Notes: generated from the letters alone by a model not told the origin. Counted from the stretch's first letter, positions 35,620 to 48,516 are shown. The stretch is 64,000 nt of DNA from Trichomonas vaginalis G3 (GCF_026262505.1 NC_067208.1:19043962-19107961); one strand, 5' to 3'. Numbers and translations: made by a program.

Positions 35620-38600
35620 ATTATTTTCTAATATATAACTATTTTATATAAAAATCAAATTCAATGATCTTAAAAGCGAAGGATAAACCTCAAAATTTAC
35701 GAATATAATGAGTGGGAATATAATGCTTATCTATCATAAAACCATATGAAATATCAATTTTTGCTTTACGCCTAATTTTTGACGACAATTAGCAAAAAAT
35801 GTTAAATGTTAACACTCAGTCCATTTGAATATGAAAAATAAAATTGACTTTGATTAAATGTTTTTATTTATCATGCAATTCTTCTTGCGACCAAAGATTT
35901 GAATAAAATTTCAAAAAATAAGATAGCTTAAAAAATAATATACGGTAGTGTTTACTAATAGATGAATAGTATATAAATTCTATTAAAATGGATTTGATCC
36001 AAAAAAATATATAAAATTTGATCATAAATAAAATCGTTTTAAATTACTTCTTCATTTAAATTATAACAATTATTTTTGGTTTTATAGTTTTTAAAGCTCA
36101 TGTGGTTTTTTTAACCACAGAATACTTATGTGCTGTAGCAAGCTTGCAATCCAAAGCTCACGTTAGACAACAAGAGTCATGAAGTCTCATACTAAGGGAT
36201 ATCCAACATATATTTTAATAATCTAATGTTTGTGACAAATATTCAACATAAAATTAAGTTTTCGTTTCGTTACAAGGCATTCATACTTTGGAGATATCAT
36301 ATTTAATGTACAGAAAAGTTAATATTAAACAATACATGCTAAAGAATTAATAAATAAGATAATAAAATAAATTTATACGTAATTACTTTCATTTAATATG
36401 CTTTATGCTGTATAATATTGATTAAGAGGCATTAAAAGGTTCCATAATCTGCTTTTATAGGCAAGATTTTTGATAAAAATTTTAAATTTTGAAAAATGAT
36501 GAGAAAAGGAAAAAAAAGGTAAATGAGAGCAAGAGGAGGGAAAAAAAGAAAAAGAAAAGGAAGGGAAGGGAAAAATAAAAGAAAGAAGGACATATAAAAA
36601 TTTAGATGCGCATTCTTAATGCCGAGGCGGCTTGCCGCCGAGGCGCGATTTTTTTAGGCCTCTACGGTAACCCGGCAATGTTTTTTTAAATCTTGTACAG
36701 CCCTAAAAAAGATACTTTATATATAGTTAAAATAAAAATGATTAGAAAATAGCGTTTTTGATCAAAATTTCAAATTTTTATTTCCGAATATCTCTATTTG
36801 TGTCTAATTAGAGACATTTCTATAATTTTAGTGCGCAGCATATGCAATTCCTCTTTGGTTATTGCATTAATTTCTCAAAAAGAAAAAAGTCTTCAATAAT
36901 TTTTTCAACAATACAGTACTAAAGCTAAGAACTTCTAAACACATGAAAAGTTATATCATTCTCGTTAATATGTAGATTATCAATGAAAAGAATATTGTGA
37001 AATTTGAATATTTTTTAAAATAGAATGTAGAAATACTTATCAATGCTTAAAATAGAGATATGTGAGAGCTAGATCCGTATTTATTTACGTTTTCGTGCAT
37101 ATTTTGAATATCGAATTAAATTAATTTTGAAGATTTTAGCATCTAAAAGTATTTAATGCCCCTATACAAGCAAGGTAATTCTTACATGTCTTAGTAAGTC
37201 CAAACTTAATGTTTTATGATATGGGCCTGACCTCTCCATATGGTGACGATAGAAATTGAATAGGGTACCTAAATAAAAAAAAGGAGTTTATTTGTCTATT
37301 TTCCCAAAATTTTTAAGCCATATACTCAAGAGCATAGATTGCATATATACCATATATACTAAATGTGTCGTATGAAGAAAATTGGTCTTGCCAATTTTGT
37401 GATTTATTAATCTAGAATTTTATTAGAAGATATAAGTTAATAATGCATATGCTAATGCTCTGCATCATTTTTGTAGCTTGAGCAATGCATAAATATATCA
37501 TTCTTCAAAAGATTCTGTGAGATTTTGTTTCAATTTTTTAACAATAATGAAGCATCAGTAGTTATTTCTACAGGAATTCAATAACATATGGTGAATAACT
37601 AATAATACATCCTAAATTTATGCTTGAAAGACGAGATCAGAAAATATTTCTTTAAAAAATTGATATTATCGTTTTATAACAATCCTATCGTAATATACTG
37701 ATGGTGTGAATCTGATTTCTTAAGTAAAGTAGGCTCAAAAATGCTTTGAATACATGATATTGAATCGAAATACTCATTATTGAAAGGAATGTATAACTTT
37801 TAGATATAAAATTATAACCTAATCATCAATTATATTCTATTCATATATAAAAATCTGTTTTTGCTTTAAGTTTAAATTCCGAACAAGCAGTCCAGCATTT
37901 CGATGTGATTTATGAGATTATTATATATATTGCTAATGAGGAATAAATTTAACCGCTTAAAATCGAATTTTGAGCATGATTTATTTTTGAAATTATTTGA
38001 TCATTGAATTTTCGGCGATTTAAATGGATCAATCCGCAATATAATATAACTCAAATTGATAAATGCTATTAGTTTAAAAACGATTAAAAATTGCAACCGA
38101 AAATGGTCAAAAGTAAGTCACGAAAATATGAAATTTAGATAGCTAATTCGATTTAATTAAAGACGACGAAAAAATATTTTTAGTCTTATATATAAAGTTG
38201 CCTCAAAATCTCGATTGAAAGACATTGAATTTAGTTTTGAGAAGACTTTTTTACATTTTGTGAATTATTAATTAGTATATCATTAAGATCATATTGTATT
38301 AAGTTATCAATTCTCTTAAATTTTGAAAGCTTAAGAAATTTAAAAGCACAAACAAATATATATTATTAAAATCATTGTATTGATCAATTTAAAAAATTTT
38401 GAAATTTTGAATTCGAATTTAAATGTAAGCTTTAATAGTTGTAACAGAATAGGAAGCATCACAGATGTCAATTTAGATTAATGAAAAGTTGAAATTTTTC
38501 CAATAAAATTTTATTAATGAAAAAAGATTCATGAAATACAATAATAGTAATATAGATATTTTATACAATATGTTATATAAGAGATCACTATAAATAGAAT

Positions 38601-39442
38601 AGCTTTAAACAAAATAATCAAATCAAAATTTGTATTTGTAAACAGCAAGAGTGTTATATGCTAATATTATGTGTAACTACTCATTGGATAATGAATGCAA
38701 TATAATACATTGATTTATTGGCTAAAGAAAAAAAAATATATCCTTCAATTTGGACAATCCGAAATTTTTCTCATTTTTTTGAATTGCATATATATGAATT
38801 TGCAATTGAGTGATATCAGCGAGAAACTTATATGCACGTTTAACTTTATCAGATTTCAAATGAAAACATGGATTTCATTGATTGTTTTTCAATACGAGCT
38901 CAACAAAAATGATACAAAGATGAATAAATAGTAGTGCCCCTAAAAACAAGGTCAAAAACAAAAAATTAGCAACAATATACTTAATTTCGGCCAATATGGT
39001 GAAAAGTAAATATGTCAAAAACACTTACTCCATCATCTTGTTATCTGTACCTCACGACAGACGAATATAAAGAGATATCAATTTCCAAAATTTTACCAAA
39101 AAGAGATTAGGCCTAATTTTACGGCCAATCTTTATTATTTGTTACACAGATGCTAGATCCACTACTCCCCAAAACAATTCATTTTTTGAATGGCCCTGTT
39201 TTTTAGGCCTTCATTTTATGAAAAATGCCAATATTATACGAATCTTAATATATTTATTTTTTTGTTCTCAATAAAGGTATTCAAAAGTCAATATAAACCA
39301 TTCAAAATTGAGAGGAAATTCATTGAGAGGCTCGGAATTCGAGTAGTGAGGAAGGGTAAATTTTGAGAGCCAAAATTTCAAAGCCCCTCAATATTTCAAA
39401 CCCCTTCTACTTAGATTTTGTGACTACCTTATATAGCGCATC

Positions 39443-39473
39443 TATCGGCGCGCTGCTTCGCCGCGCGCCGATA
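39443..39473. other. GC-rich perfect hairpin
   Basis: TATCGGCGCGC (39443-39453) pairs with GCGCGCCGATA (39463-39473) across a 9-base loop, in otherwise very AT-rich DNA. A similar but shorter one is at 36621-36644 (GGCGGC-TT-GCCGCC core). Confidence 0.6.
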
Positions 39474-40510
39474 TAAGCTGAAAAATTTCAAAAAATAAAA
39501 AATAAAATGAAAAAATACAATTTTTATTATAAAATCTCAAAATTGTGATTTTTTTTGGAAAAAAGAATGTGTTTTATAATTGATGTTAATGCAAAATATT
39601 TCTTTATGTTCCCGAAAAACCTCGATATTTCTTGATTGCAAAATTTAATTTTAAAAAACTAATAATTTCTTATCTAAAGAAGAACTATTTGTGGTTAAAA
39701 TCCAAAAACAGATAGATTTACCGAAAAAAAATAAACATAAAATATTTATATTTATTAAATACAATTATTTCGAAGATACTACTTGAATTTTATGTAACCC
39801 AAAAGTAATCTTCTTCTTGTAGGGGGTAAAACAAGTTACAAGTAATAAAAATCAAGAAATTTTATTGCTGGTTGTGCGTTTGCACTAATATTTATTTGAT
39901 AACTGTATGTCGTTCATTATGATAACAGCTAATTTACCAGTCAACTATTGGGTAATGCCGATTTTTGATGAAATGCAATTCGTTTCTAAAAATTGGCAAG
40001 ACGGATTTTTTTCATTTTCTGTGTACTTATTATATATTTGTATGCGATTCATCTCCATGATTCTCAAAGAGAAAGCGCGTTCTCAAAAATATTTCATAAA
40101 TTTAATTTTTTATGGTAGAGATTTTCCGAAAGGGTTATAAGTGTTTTCGAATTTTAGTAATATTGACTGATTAAATGATGAGAAAATTGATAGGTTGCAA
40201 AAAATCAAAATATGTTCTTTTTTGTAAAGTTTAGTTCATGCAACAAACATTGCATTCTCTTAAAAGTATGCTAATGCTTAGCTTACTCTAAAATCTTGGT
40301 TATATTCAAAGGGTATTACGAGTTGTGAAGCTAACAAATGCTCCTTGATTTTTTAGAATTTAAGGTTAAAAGTGCCCGTACCTTTAATTTTTTTATTAAA
40401 AATATTTTTATTTTTGATCAAAAATTTCGAAAAAGAAAATATCTCTTATCATATGTAAACACATTTTTAATGTTTAATTTTTGAATTCAATTCTCAAATT
40501 AAATGTGACA

Positions 40511-40528
40511 TTTAAGGGTCCACTGTAA
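40511..40528. repeat. 18-bp inverted repeat, left copy
   Basis: TTTAAGGGTCCACTGTAA is the exact reverse complement of 41598-41615. With TA beside CAGTGGACCC it resembles the end of a Tc1/mariner or pogo-type transposon. Confidence 0.6.
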
Positions 40529-41597
40529 GGCCAAATAAGGTCTATCGTCATCCCAAAAATATTGCTCGAGATGGTGTTTTACTAAGGCCCAAAACTTAAA
40601 AAAACACAAAAAAATTAACTTTACTCTTTTGAGATCCTTATCAGATATGCATCAATTTGATGCAGTATCGCAGTTCAAATCTGATTTTTTAATGTAGATG
40701 TACTCTAACATCCTTTAAAAAATGCAAAATGATATTAATTAAGCTTTTCATTTCTGTATCATACACGAAACAAAATCGTTCATTATACTAAAATTTATCA
40801 AAGTTTGATTAATGAAAAAATAATATCTAAATTTTTACATTGAGTCGGCTATTGATATGGTTAATATTAAATCTTGTAAAAATTGGCATTATCCAGAATA
40901 ATACCCACTAAAATACACAATTTTTTTAAAAAAATTTTATCAATTGTTATGGTATATCTTTATGATAATGAATAAAATGCTTATTTTTCATAAGTAAATA
41001 CATAATTTATGCTTAAACACAAAAAATAACACGAAAATTTTTGGCCAACATATCTAAACTAAGGATAATGGTTTGAATATATAAACAATAATACTTTGTC
41101 CAGGGAATTAAATTTGTGCTATCCAATTGTCAATTCTTTGAATTTTTTTTAAATGCAAGATATCCCGGCATTAGCCTCAATAAATATATATTATGCATCA
41201 TAATATTAGTTTGTAATGGCATTAAAGCGAAATTCCTAATTTCTTCTCAATTAAATTCCTTGAAAAACATTGGAATTAATGATTGGAAATAGGTCAAAAA
41301 AATTCCTAATATAAAACTTATACTTAAGATAAAATTAAAATTCGAAAATATCTATTTTTCAAAACACGCATCCAAAAGCGAAAAAATTCGAAAAAAATCA
41401 TGTTCTTATAAAACTCACTGATTTTGCAATTTTTATGAGATTTGAAGTGATAGAATATATTACCATCTTATTGAAACATATGCTTCATTGTTGTATTCAC
41501 ATAATATTAATCAGAACACTAGGAAAAGTGGATTTTTGAAAAATGATGATAACGATTATTTGCAAATTGCCTCTCAATTTTGAGAGACTTTCAATTT

Positions 41598-41615
41598 TTA
41601 CAGTGGACCCTTAAA
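41598..41615. repeat. 18-bp inverted repeat, right copy
   Basis: TTACAGTGGACCCTTAAA, the exact reverse complement of 40511-40528. It ends four bases before the start codon of the Skp1-like gene. Confidence 0.6.
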
Positions 41616-41618
41616 ATT

Positions 41619-42041
41619 ATGACAACAATAAAATGCGAAGATGAAGAGTTTACCCTTTCTCCAGCAGAACTTTCATATTTTCAATTAATAAACAATATGT
41701 CTCAAGATATTGAAGTAAACGAACCAATTAACATCCCAATTACAAAAGAAATCTTCTCCACGATCTTGGATTATGTTAAAAAATCTATCCACCCTAACGA
41801 AAATAACTGGGCAAATAAGTTTTTAATTGAAAATGAACCCATGCTCGGATCAATACTTCAATGTTCTCAGTTCTTAGGTGTAACGAATCTTTCAAACATT
41901 ATCACTAATCACATACTTAATTTCATTAGTAATTGCAAAGATATTAATGAAATGGAGCATAAATTAAATCTTGAACATAATCTTTCAGATAGCGAAGTCA
42001 ATCACGTCCAAAATAAACTAGCATGGACCGATCTACAATAG
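41619..42041 (+). CDS. Skp1-like protein
   Basis: 140 residues from ATG 41619. It has the Skp1/BTB-POZ layout: an N-terminal strand (TTIKCEDEEFTLSPAELSYF), INIPITKEIFSTILDYVKK, then the segment EPMLGSILQCSQFLGVTNLSNIITNHILNFI, which corresponds to the helix pair that ends the POZ domain. Skp1 links F-box proteins to cullin in SCF ubiquitin ligases. The typical C-terminal F-box-binding helix with WC is not obvious; the protein ends with NKLAWTDLQ. It may be a divergent paralogue. The start lies against an 18-bp transposon-like repeat, so expression is uncertain. Confidence 0.6.
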   Translation: MTTIKCEDEEFTLSPAELSYFQLINNMSQDIEVNEPINIPITKEIFSTILDYVKKSIHPNENNWANKFLIENEPMLGSILQCSQFLGVTNLSNIITNHILNFISNCKDINEMEHKLNLEHNLSDSEVNHVQNKLAWTDLQ

Positions 42042-42679
42042 AGTAAAGCAATGTTTATTATATTTAGTTTTTGAAAATAAGTACCATAAGATTTTTTTTA
42101 AAATTGCGAAATAACGTATTTTTTGCTGGTCTACCTTTAACCAACAGTCACAATATTTAGAATAAAAATAAAAAAGCTAGAAAGCATAGTTATTTATTCT
42201 AAATTGAGAGGCATTTGCTTACGCAAATGCCAAAGATGGCCTTAGGCCATCTTTGTGTAACATTAATTAGAAAAAATATTTGAATTTAAATATACTGATT
42301 ACACGATTTGCTCGATGAGGCATAGAAATGAGTCATGATGAATTTCCGTTGGATATAGACATATATGGGCGAATAATTTTAAAGTATAGATCTACTTGAG
42401 TGGAGAAATATGTTCGATCTCATATAAAGTGTTCGAACAATAAATTTTTTTCTGAGAAAAAGTGTTCTTGATGAAAGCTATGTTGGCTCAAAATTGAGTT
42501 GATTAGAATCCAAATTTTCGAAATTCGAAATTTGTTTGTAAAATTACGATATCGTAAAATTTACACTTTTATTACGTTTTTATACAGGCGTGAAGCCTGT
42601 TAAAAATGCAATAAAAGTGTAATTATTATACTAATGATTATTTTTAATTCTAAACAGCATTTGAATCAAAAATAATCGT
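42042..42679. other. Intergenic region with strong palindromes
   Basis: Two adjacent hairpins, GGCATTTGC-TTAC-GCAAATGCC (42211-42232) and AAAGATGGCC-TTA-GGCCATCTTT (42233-42255), follow the Skp1-like gene. A third long palindrome spans 42561-42622 with centre ACAGGC-GTGAA-GCCTGT and AT-rich outer arms TTACACTTTTATT. No gene is seen. Confidence 0.65.
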
Positions 42680-43855
42680 ATGTTTGATAATTTTTGGTTG
42701 ATGTCCAAGGGAGAAACTAACCAAACTCATTATGACAAATTGATGGAGATTTTTACAGGATATAATGATGTCTACAATGCTTTGTACAGGCTGAAAACAA
42801 ATGACGAAGAAAAATTAAACGCAATATACAAAAAAATCAAACAAAACCTGATTGACTCTTATCAAATTCAGCCTGATATGATTATCAATGATATATCCGA
42901 ACTTTCAATTTAGAACAACCGCTACATGAAGTCATATTTAGCGATTGCCAAACAAATTGTTGACGAATACCATCTAAATCTGGTCAACAAAATCAGCAAA
43001 GTTTTTAATTACCTTTTCTACAAAGAATACAACATAGTATTGAATGAAAAATGGAAAAAAAGTTTTAACGATTTTGAAGATTCTCATTATTCATCTGATA
43101 TTCACGAACAAAAGACGATTCACAGATCTATTATGGATGATGACAAAATATCATTAATAAATTTTACAGAAAAAGAAGAGTTTGATAAAAATCAAAAATT
43201 AAAAAGTGATTTATATCCATATTCAAATGAAGGTCTTTCGTTACTTTGATTATGTTGTTATCATGGATCTGTTGATTGTTTTAAGTTTTTAATAACGAAA
43301 TTTCAATCAGAAATCACTCCAAATTGTCTTAGATTTTCGTTTTTGAGTGGAAATCAAGACATTATGAATGAATGCTTGAAAGTACAAAAACCAGATGATG
43401 TATGCATGAAATATGCAATTATATCACACAATATCGATTTTGTCACATTTTTGATGAATGAACATAACAAAAAAATTGATTTAGAATTGTGTTCTCAATA
43501 CAATAATCTTCAATCATTTTTAGTTTACTTGGATCAAACAAATGACATCAACACATGTTTTGTTTATTCTCCGAATTTCCATCTTTCATCAGTTTTAGGA
43601 TATTTTATTTCAAATGGCGCAGATATCAATGCTAAAACTAAAAATGGATGTACCCCTCTTCATTATGCAGCCAATAACAATAGTAAAGAAACAGCCGAAA
43701 TTCTTATTTCAAATGATGCAGATATCAATGCTAAAACTAAAAATGGATGTACCCCTCTTCATTATGCAGCCAGAGATAATAGTAAAGAAACAGCCGAAAT
43801 TCTTATTTCAAATGGCGCAGATATCAATGCTAAAGACAAAGATGGACGTACATGA
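42680..43855 (+). pseudogene. Ankyrin-repeat protein of the trichomonad family, with in-frame stops
   Basis: One continuous frame is interrupted by TAG at 42911-42913 and TGA at 43247-43249, with homologous sequence continuing in the same frame after each. The N-terminal region (YNALYRLKTNDEEKLNAIY, NNRYMKSYLAIAKQIVDEY) is typical of the large T. vaginalis ankyrin family. The C-terminal part has about two and a half ankyrin repeats (GADINAKTKNGCTPLHYAA) that are almost identical at DNA level, and ends abruptly at TGA 43853-43855 where more repeats would be expected. Almost certainly a pseudogene. Confidence 0.8.
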
Positions 43856-43857
43856 TC

Positions 43858-44412
43858 AAGTAATATTTTGAGTATGATCATATTATGTGCATGTATATAT
43901 ACTTTTATTGCACTTTTAACATGCTTCGCGACTAAAAATATTAATTTTCTATTCTTATCAAGAATTCATTAATATAACAATGATCATATCATCAAGGTTC
44001 AGATGCTCATTTTTAATTTTATATGTATAAAATAACACATGTAAATCCAAAAATATCATCTAAATTTGAATCACAATTTGAAATATACTAAATTTCAAAG
44101 GGAAACATTTTATTTATATGTTACTTAACACTCATGTGCTTATTCTCAAAAATATTCGGAATAATTTTATGATTTTTAACTTTGAATTTTTATTATGATT
44201 TTGTTCATTCACATGAATACATTCGTACAAACTATCGTTGTATGATAATTTAACATTTTTTGTGATTTTATCGTATTATTTGCTTGTAAGTTTAATGTAA
44301 TGTAGAGTTTGTTGCTCTTGAAGGTCTTAGGAACAATTGCATCGATCTTGGATCCAGAAATACTGCAAACAAATATGGAATTTTCTTGTGATCTGTAGAA
44401 AAACCAAATATA
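43858..44412. other. Intergenic AT-rich region
   Basis: No gene is visible. A short stretch near 43905 (CTTTTATTGCACTTTTAACATGCTTCGCG, here 43903-43931) resembles half of the palindrome at 42561-42622. Confidence 0.5.
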
Positions 44413-45474
44413 TCAAATATTATTCAATGATTCGAATTGTGTATGAAGGACCAGTGATTCAGCCTTAGGCATATTATAGCTCATAATTTTTTTTTTGCAT
44501 TTTGCGATATCTTTCAGAATCTTATTGCTTTCTTCGAGATTTGAAGATGACAGTTTGAGAATTGTTTCATCTTTTGGACATTCGCTTATTCTAACAACAA
44601 CTTGATGTTGACTTTCGACTAGTTTAGACATTCGTTGAATTAATGAATCTCTATCAACCATTGTTGATGAAATTTGTTTCAATCTTGCTGAAATCTGAGT
44701 GAGTTTTAACAAAGGTGAAGCCCCTTCAATAGGTTTCAAGTTCACTGTTTTAACTGGAAGATTATCAATAACAGTAAGTACTTCGTCGATTTTTTTGGAG
44801 ATTTTTTCATCGACATAAGGTTTTTCATCGAAATCTTCATTCACAGAACTTATTGTTAATGTTACAACGCGCCCTAATGTTTCTATTTCCTGAAGACCGA
44901 AATGCGAGAACAACTCATTCAAAGGACTTTTCAGTATTTCAAGAATTGTTTGACTGTTTTGTTCCATTGTGTTTTGATTAGTTAATATTGAATGGAATAC
45001 AGCCATTTTAGTTGTAACACTATTTAATGTGTCTACTTTCTTTGCCATCATGCCTACAAGCTCTTTAAGTGATTTCCTTTCTTTGTCAAATCTTGCTTTT
45101 TCATCTTCATAATCCGCTTTATCATTTGCTTTCTTTTCTTCCAAAAATTTGATTTTGGCAAGTGATTCATTGAGTTGTTTCTCTTTTTTGCGCATTTCTT
45201 GCCTCAAATTAGTTAATTCAACAATTGACGTGTCAAAGGAGTTTATACAATCAAAAGAACGAAAGGTTGAGAAGTTATTTCTTCAAATTTTTGGCCATCT
45301 GTTGCAATTTGTCTCTGCAATTTTCGAATAAAATCTTCTTTGTTTTGGATTTTGTCTTTCAAGTCATCGATTTCTTTCTGTTGGGTTTCTATTTTAGACA
45401 AGAACTCTGACATCTGTTGTTCTCTTATTGTTCCTTGGTCAATTGCTGTTGATAAAACTTTCTTTTCTGCAATT
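44413..45474 (-). pseudogene. Coiled-coil protein, disrupted
   Basis: The main open part (44413-45207) encodes 264 residues with an N-terminal Lys/Glu-rich coiled coil (RKKEKQLNESLAKIKFLEEK) and a weaker helical body. Upstream, a second coiled-coil piece (MSEFLSKIETQQKEIDDLK) reads from about 45474 to a stop at 45243 in another frame, so the gene has at least one frameshift. No start is seen further up. Function unknown; similar coiled-coil proteins in trichomonads are often cytoskeleton-linked, which is only a general expectation. Confidence 0.55.
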
Positions 45475-45684
45475 TAATGAAGTCTGCTATTTGCACCATT
45501 AGAAGCTCATGTTTGTAAATTTTGACACAATTTTGCAAATTTATTTCCAAAAATGATTCCACGAAAATTTTTGCCAAAGTTCTCAATTTTGAATTTATCG
45601 CGAGAAACCGCCAGACTGTTGATATTTAATAATTTTACGTTTGGCCTAATTACATTACAAACATATTTATTATAAAACAAAATA

Positions 45685-47421
45685 TCAAAATTTACATTTA
45701 ATAAATTTTTGAACTTTATCTAACTGAAATATCCAACTCCTAAGAAAAGCTTCTGTTTCTGTAGTACTTGAATTAATTATATGAATTTCATTTCTTACTA
45801 ATCGCTTTAGCCAAATCATTGAGTATATTGCTGATCTTTGACTTTCAGTCATTTTAAATCGAGTATCAAATTTATATCGATAGTTCAGCTCATCATATTC
45901 ATCCTTCTTTCTGTACAATGATGCGATTGACTTTGAATTCTTTAATTGAAGAAATTCAACTTTGGATTTCAAATCTTTTACAATTTTCTTCTTGTTTATA
46001 ACGACTTTATGCCGTTCAATTGTCATGTTATGCAGTTCTACCTTTAAGTCAGCAGAATTCCTAGATTTTACAGATTTAGATAAATTTTGATTAACTTCCG
46101 AAACTGCGTTGAGAAATATTTGATCTAATTGGGATCCATAGAAAATCACATCATTTTTAAGTGATTCATTCTTCTGAAACATCGCTGTTATCTCTTGGGA
46201 AAGTTTCGCAGATGTATCATAATTTCTTTTTATCGAATCCTCAATTTTTTTAAATATCGGTAACTTCTCTTCTTTATACATTTTCTTTTCTAGCTTTAGA
46301 GAATATTTTATTGGTTTGATCGAAGTCATTCTGTTTGATTCATCAATAAGCTGAATTTTTCTGGACTTAAGCTTACATAATGTATCGAGAGAGAGAATTA
46401 AATTATTGTCGTCTGAATGGTCCTTTGATATTTCAGAAATTTCTCGTTTGATTTTTTTTAATTGTTCAGAAATCGATTTTCTTTCACCTTCAAGTTTAGT
46501 AACATATTCCATATAAGCAACTACATCATTTTCATACTGCTCAGTTATACTTTTATGCATCTTTTTCGTTGAATTAATTGAATTTTGTATCGATGTGACA
46601 GTATTAGCAATTTGATTATTTTTTACTGATAATAATATAATGCTATCAAGCGTTTTCTTCCTTTGGGATTTATAATTTGAGATTTCGGCTATGAGAGATT
46701 GATTTTTTTTTGTTGATTCTGTGCATAATGCTTTCCATTGATTAAACTTTTGAACAGCTTCACTCTTGACAGTTTGTACTGTATTTAGCTGGTTTTTCAG
46801 ATTAGTGCGCTCATTTTGAAATTGCAACTCAATTTCGGTAATCTTTTGTTTTAATTCAGATATTTTGGATTGGATATTGATTCTCACTGCACGACGAGAT
46901 TTTATCAAATCATCTGACTTCTTGATTAAGTTATTTAACAATTCAATTTGAGAAAGTGTAGTGTTTAAGAATTTGTTGCTATCAGATTTACCCTTTAAGT
47001 CAATATGATGATCTTCTAATGATTGCAAATTCTTTAAAAATGTATCATATCCATTAATTTGAGAATCGACTTCAAGAATATATTCATTTATTGCCGAAAT
47101 ACGTGAATCGTAATATTTAATTCTTTGATTTAAATTTGTTAGTCTGTTTTCAAGGATTGATTCGTTGTTATTATAATATTCTTCTGAAATATCTTGATTA
47201 ACTTGAAAAACGGAAAGATTACTGATCATATCTTCAGATTTTACATTTAATAATACAGATTGTGTATATACATTATACGGATTCGTTTTTTTTAAAATGC
47301 TTGGTTCCGCAATGAACGAACTTGCATGGTGGAGCATGCCTTCTCGCTTAGCCTCAGTAATTTCTTTGCCAATCACAACATCCGGACCTTGATAGCTCAG
47401 TGACATTACATCATTAATCAT
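45685..47421 (-). CDS. Long coiled-coil protein
   Basis: 578 residues from the ATG at 47421 (MINDVMSLSYQGPDVVIGKEI), intact. An N-terminal ~90 residues is followed by almost continuous coiled coil (for example RLTNLNQRIKYYDSRISAIN, SKISELKQKITEIELQFQNE), and the end is FQLDKVQKFIKCKF. It resembles structural or cytoskeletal filament-type proteins in shape only. It is host-type: no promoter of the Maverick pattern, and intact unlike its neighbour. Confidence 0.65.
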   Translation of the reverse strand: MINDVMSLSYQGPDVVIGKEITEAKREGMLHHASSFIAEPSILKKTNPYNVYTQSVLLNVKSEDMISNLSVFQVNQDISEEYYNNNESILENRLTNLNQRIKYYDSRISAINEYILEVDSQINGYDTFLKNLQSLEDHHIDLKGKSDSNKFLNTTLSQIELLNNLIKKSDDLIKSRRAVRINIQSKISELKQKITEIELQFQNERTNLKNQLNTVQTVKSEAVQKFNQWKALCTESTKKNQSLIAEISNYKSQRKKTLDSIILLSVKNNQIANTVTSIQNSINSTKKMHKSITEQYENDVVAYMEYVTKLEGERKSISEQLKKIKREISEISKDHSDDNNLILSLDTLCKLKSRKIQLIDESNRMTSIKPIKYSLKLEKKMYKEEKLPIFKKIEDSIKRNYDTSAKLSQEITAMFQKNESLKNDVIFYGSQLDQIFLNAVSEVNQNLSKSVKSRNSADLKVELHNMTIERHKVVINKKKIVKDLKSKVEFLQLKNSKSIASLYRKKDEYDELNYRYKFDTRFKMTESQRSAIYSMIWLKRLVRNEIHIINSSTTETEAFLRSWIFQLDKVQKFIKCKF

Positions 47422-47607
47422 TGAGCACAATATTCAAAGTGGTCATTTTTCTACTATTCTATTATCTTTCATAGATTATTCTCAATAGGTACTACTCAGT
47501 TCATAAGTAATTTTCATTTCTTACATGAAAATAAAAATAATTAGAATTCTTTTAAATTGAAATAAAGCATATTTATACATAAATATAAATATATTATATA
47601 TTTTTAC

Positions 47608-48492
47608 TTAAGGAAGAATTGATTTCAAGAGAGGATGATCACGATGGGCATATGAACCTTGTGTACCTACACCTGTGACAGAAATAGCAGCAGTAATGCA
47701 TGCAACTTTTGCTGCTTCTTCATAGCTGCAGCCTTTAGCGAGGCAATAAGTAAATGAGCCGAGGAATGAGTCACCTGCACCGGTTGTATCAACGACATCA
47801 ACTTTGATTGATGGAACATGAACCGGCTGTTTTCCACGTTCAAGAATGGTCGCACCCTTTGCGCCTTGTGTCTGAACAACACATTCAACTCCGATATTGA
47901 AAAGGTCTTCAACAGATCCAAATGAAGCTAACTCGACCTCGTTCACAATAACAACTGAAGCATCTTTAAAGAGATTGATATCACGTTGCTCTGGAACAGG
48001 TGAAACATTCAAGATTGTCTTTGCTCCACCATTACGGCTTATTTTGAGAACTTCAAGAGCAGTTTCAATTGGAATTTCGAAGTTAGTAACAACAAGCTTG
48101 CTATTGGCGAGCTTGTCTTTCATTTGATGTACCATGTCTATTGTAACAGGACATGGATGAATTACAATTGCAGACTCACCACCATCAAGAACAAAGCAGA
48201 GTGCAAGTCCGGATGGAGCTTCTTTCGAGACTTGAACATATTGAGGAGAAACACCAATTTCTTTAAAATGATCTACAATGACTTTGCCATCAGAGTCATT
48301 ACCTACAGCTGTAAGAAGGTTTGGTTTAAGAGTACTATCTGAAAGGAATGCGAATTGTGCACATGCATTTGGTGCTTTCCCACCAAAACCACAGTTCAGA
48401 GCAATTCCATGAATTGTTTCTCCAAGATTTGGAAGTGCATGACAACGAGAATATAAATCTATACTACAAATACCAACAAATGTAGTTTCCAT
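47608..48492 (-). CDS. PfkB-family carbohydrate kinase (ribokinase-like)
   Basis: 294 residues from ATG 48492 (METTFVGICSIDL); an earlier in-frame codon is not ATG. GGKAPN at residues 37-42 is the N-terminal PfkB glycine motif. DTTGAGDSF, with catalytic Asp at about residue 241, is the C-terminal signature. The family phosphorylates sugars or nucleosides from ATP; ribokinase-type ribose or adenosine phosphorylation is the likely class, but the exact substrate cannot be read from the sequence. Intact and compositionally less AT-rich than its surroundings. Confidence 0.88.
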   Translation of the reverse strand: METTFVGICSIDLYSRCHALPNLGETIHGIALNCGFGGKAPNACAQFAFLSDSTLKPNLLTAVGNDSDGKVIVDHFKEIGVSPQYVQVSKEAPSGLALCFVLDGGESAIVIHPCPVTIDMVHQMKDKLANSKLVVTNFEIPIETALEVLKISRNGGAKTILNVSPVPEQRDINLFKDASVVIVNEVELASFGSVEDLFNIGVECVVQTQGAKGATILERGKQPVHVPSIKVDVVDTTGAGDSFLGSFTYCLAKGCSYEEAAKVACITAAISVTGVGTQGSYAHRDHPLLKSILP

Positions 48493-48516
48493 AAGTAAAT
48501 TTTGTAAACTTATCAA

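Larger units (their letters stand above)
35620..41618. other. Gene-poor AT-rich host interval
   Basis: About 6 kb with only short, low-complexity open frames, none of which I can support as genes. It contains GC-rich hairpins at 36621-36644 and 39443-39473 (11-bp perfect stem). An 18-bp inverted repeat is at 40511-40528 and 41598-41615. It may be decayed repeats; I recognise no transposase or RNA gene. Confidence 0.6.

Noticed and set aside
38695-38931. 78-codon frame in the AT-rich host interval
   Set aside because: Phe/Leu/Ile/Lys-rich composition typical of random AT-rich DNA, no recognisable motif and no initiator.
39907-40140. 77-codon frame in the host interval
   Set aside because: Hydrophobic composition expected by chance from AT-rich sequence; no homologous feature or promoter seen.
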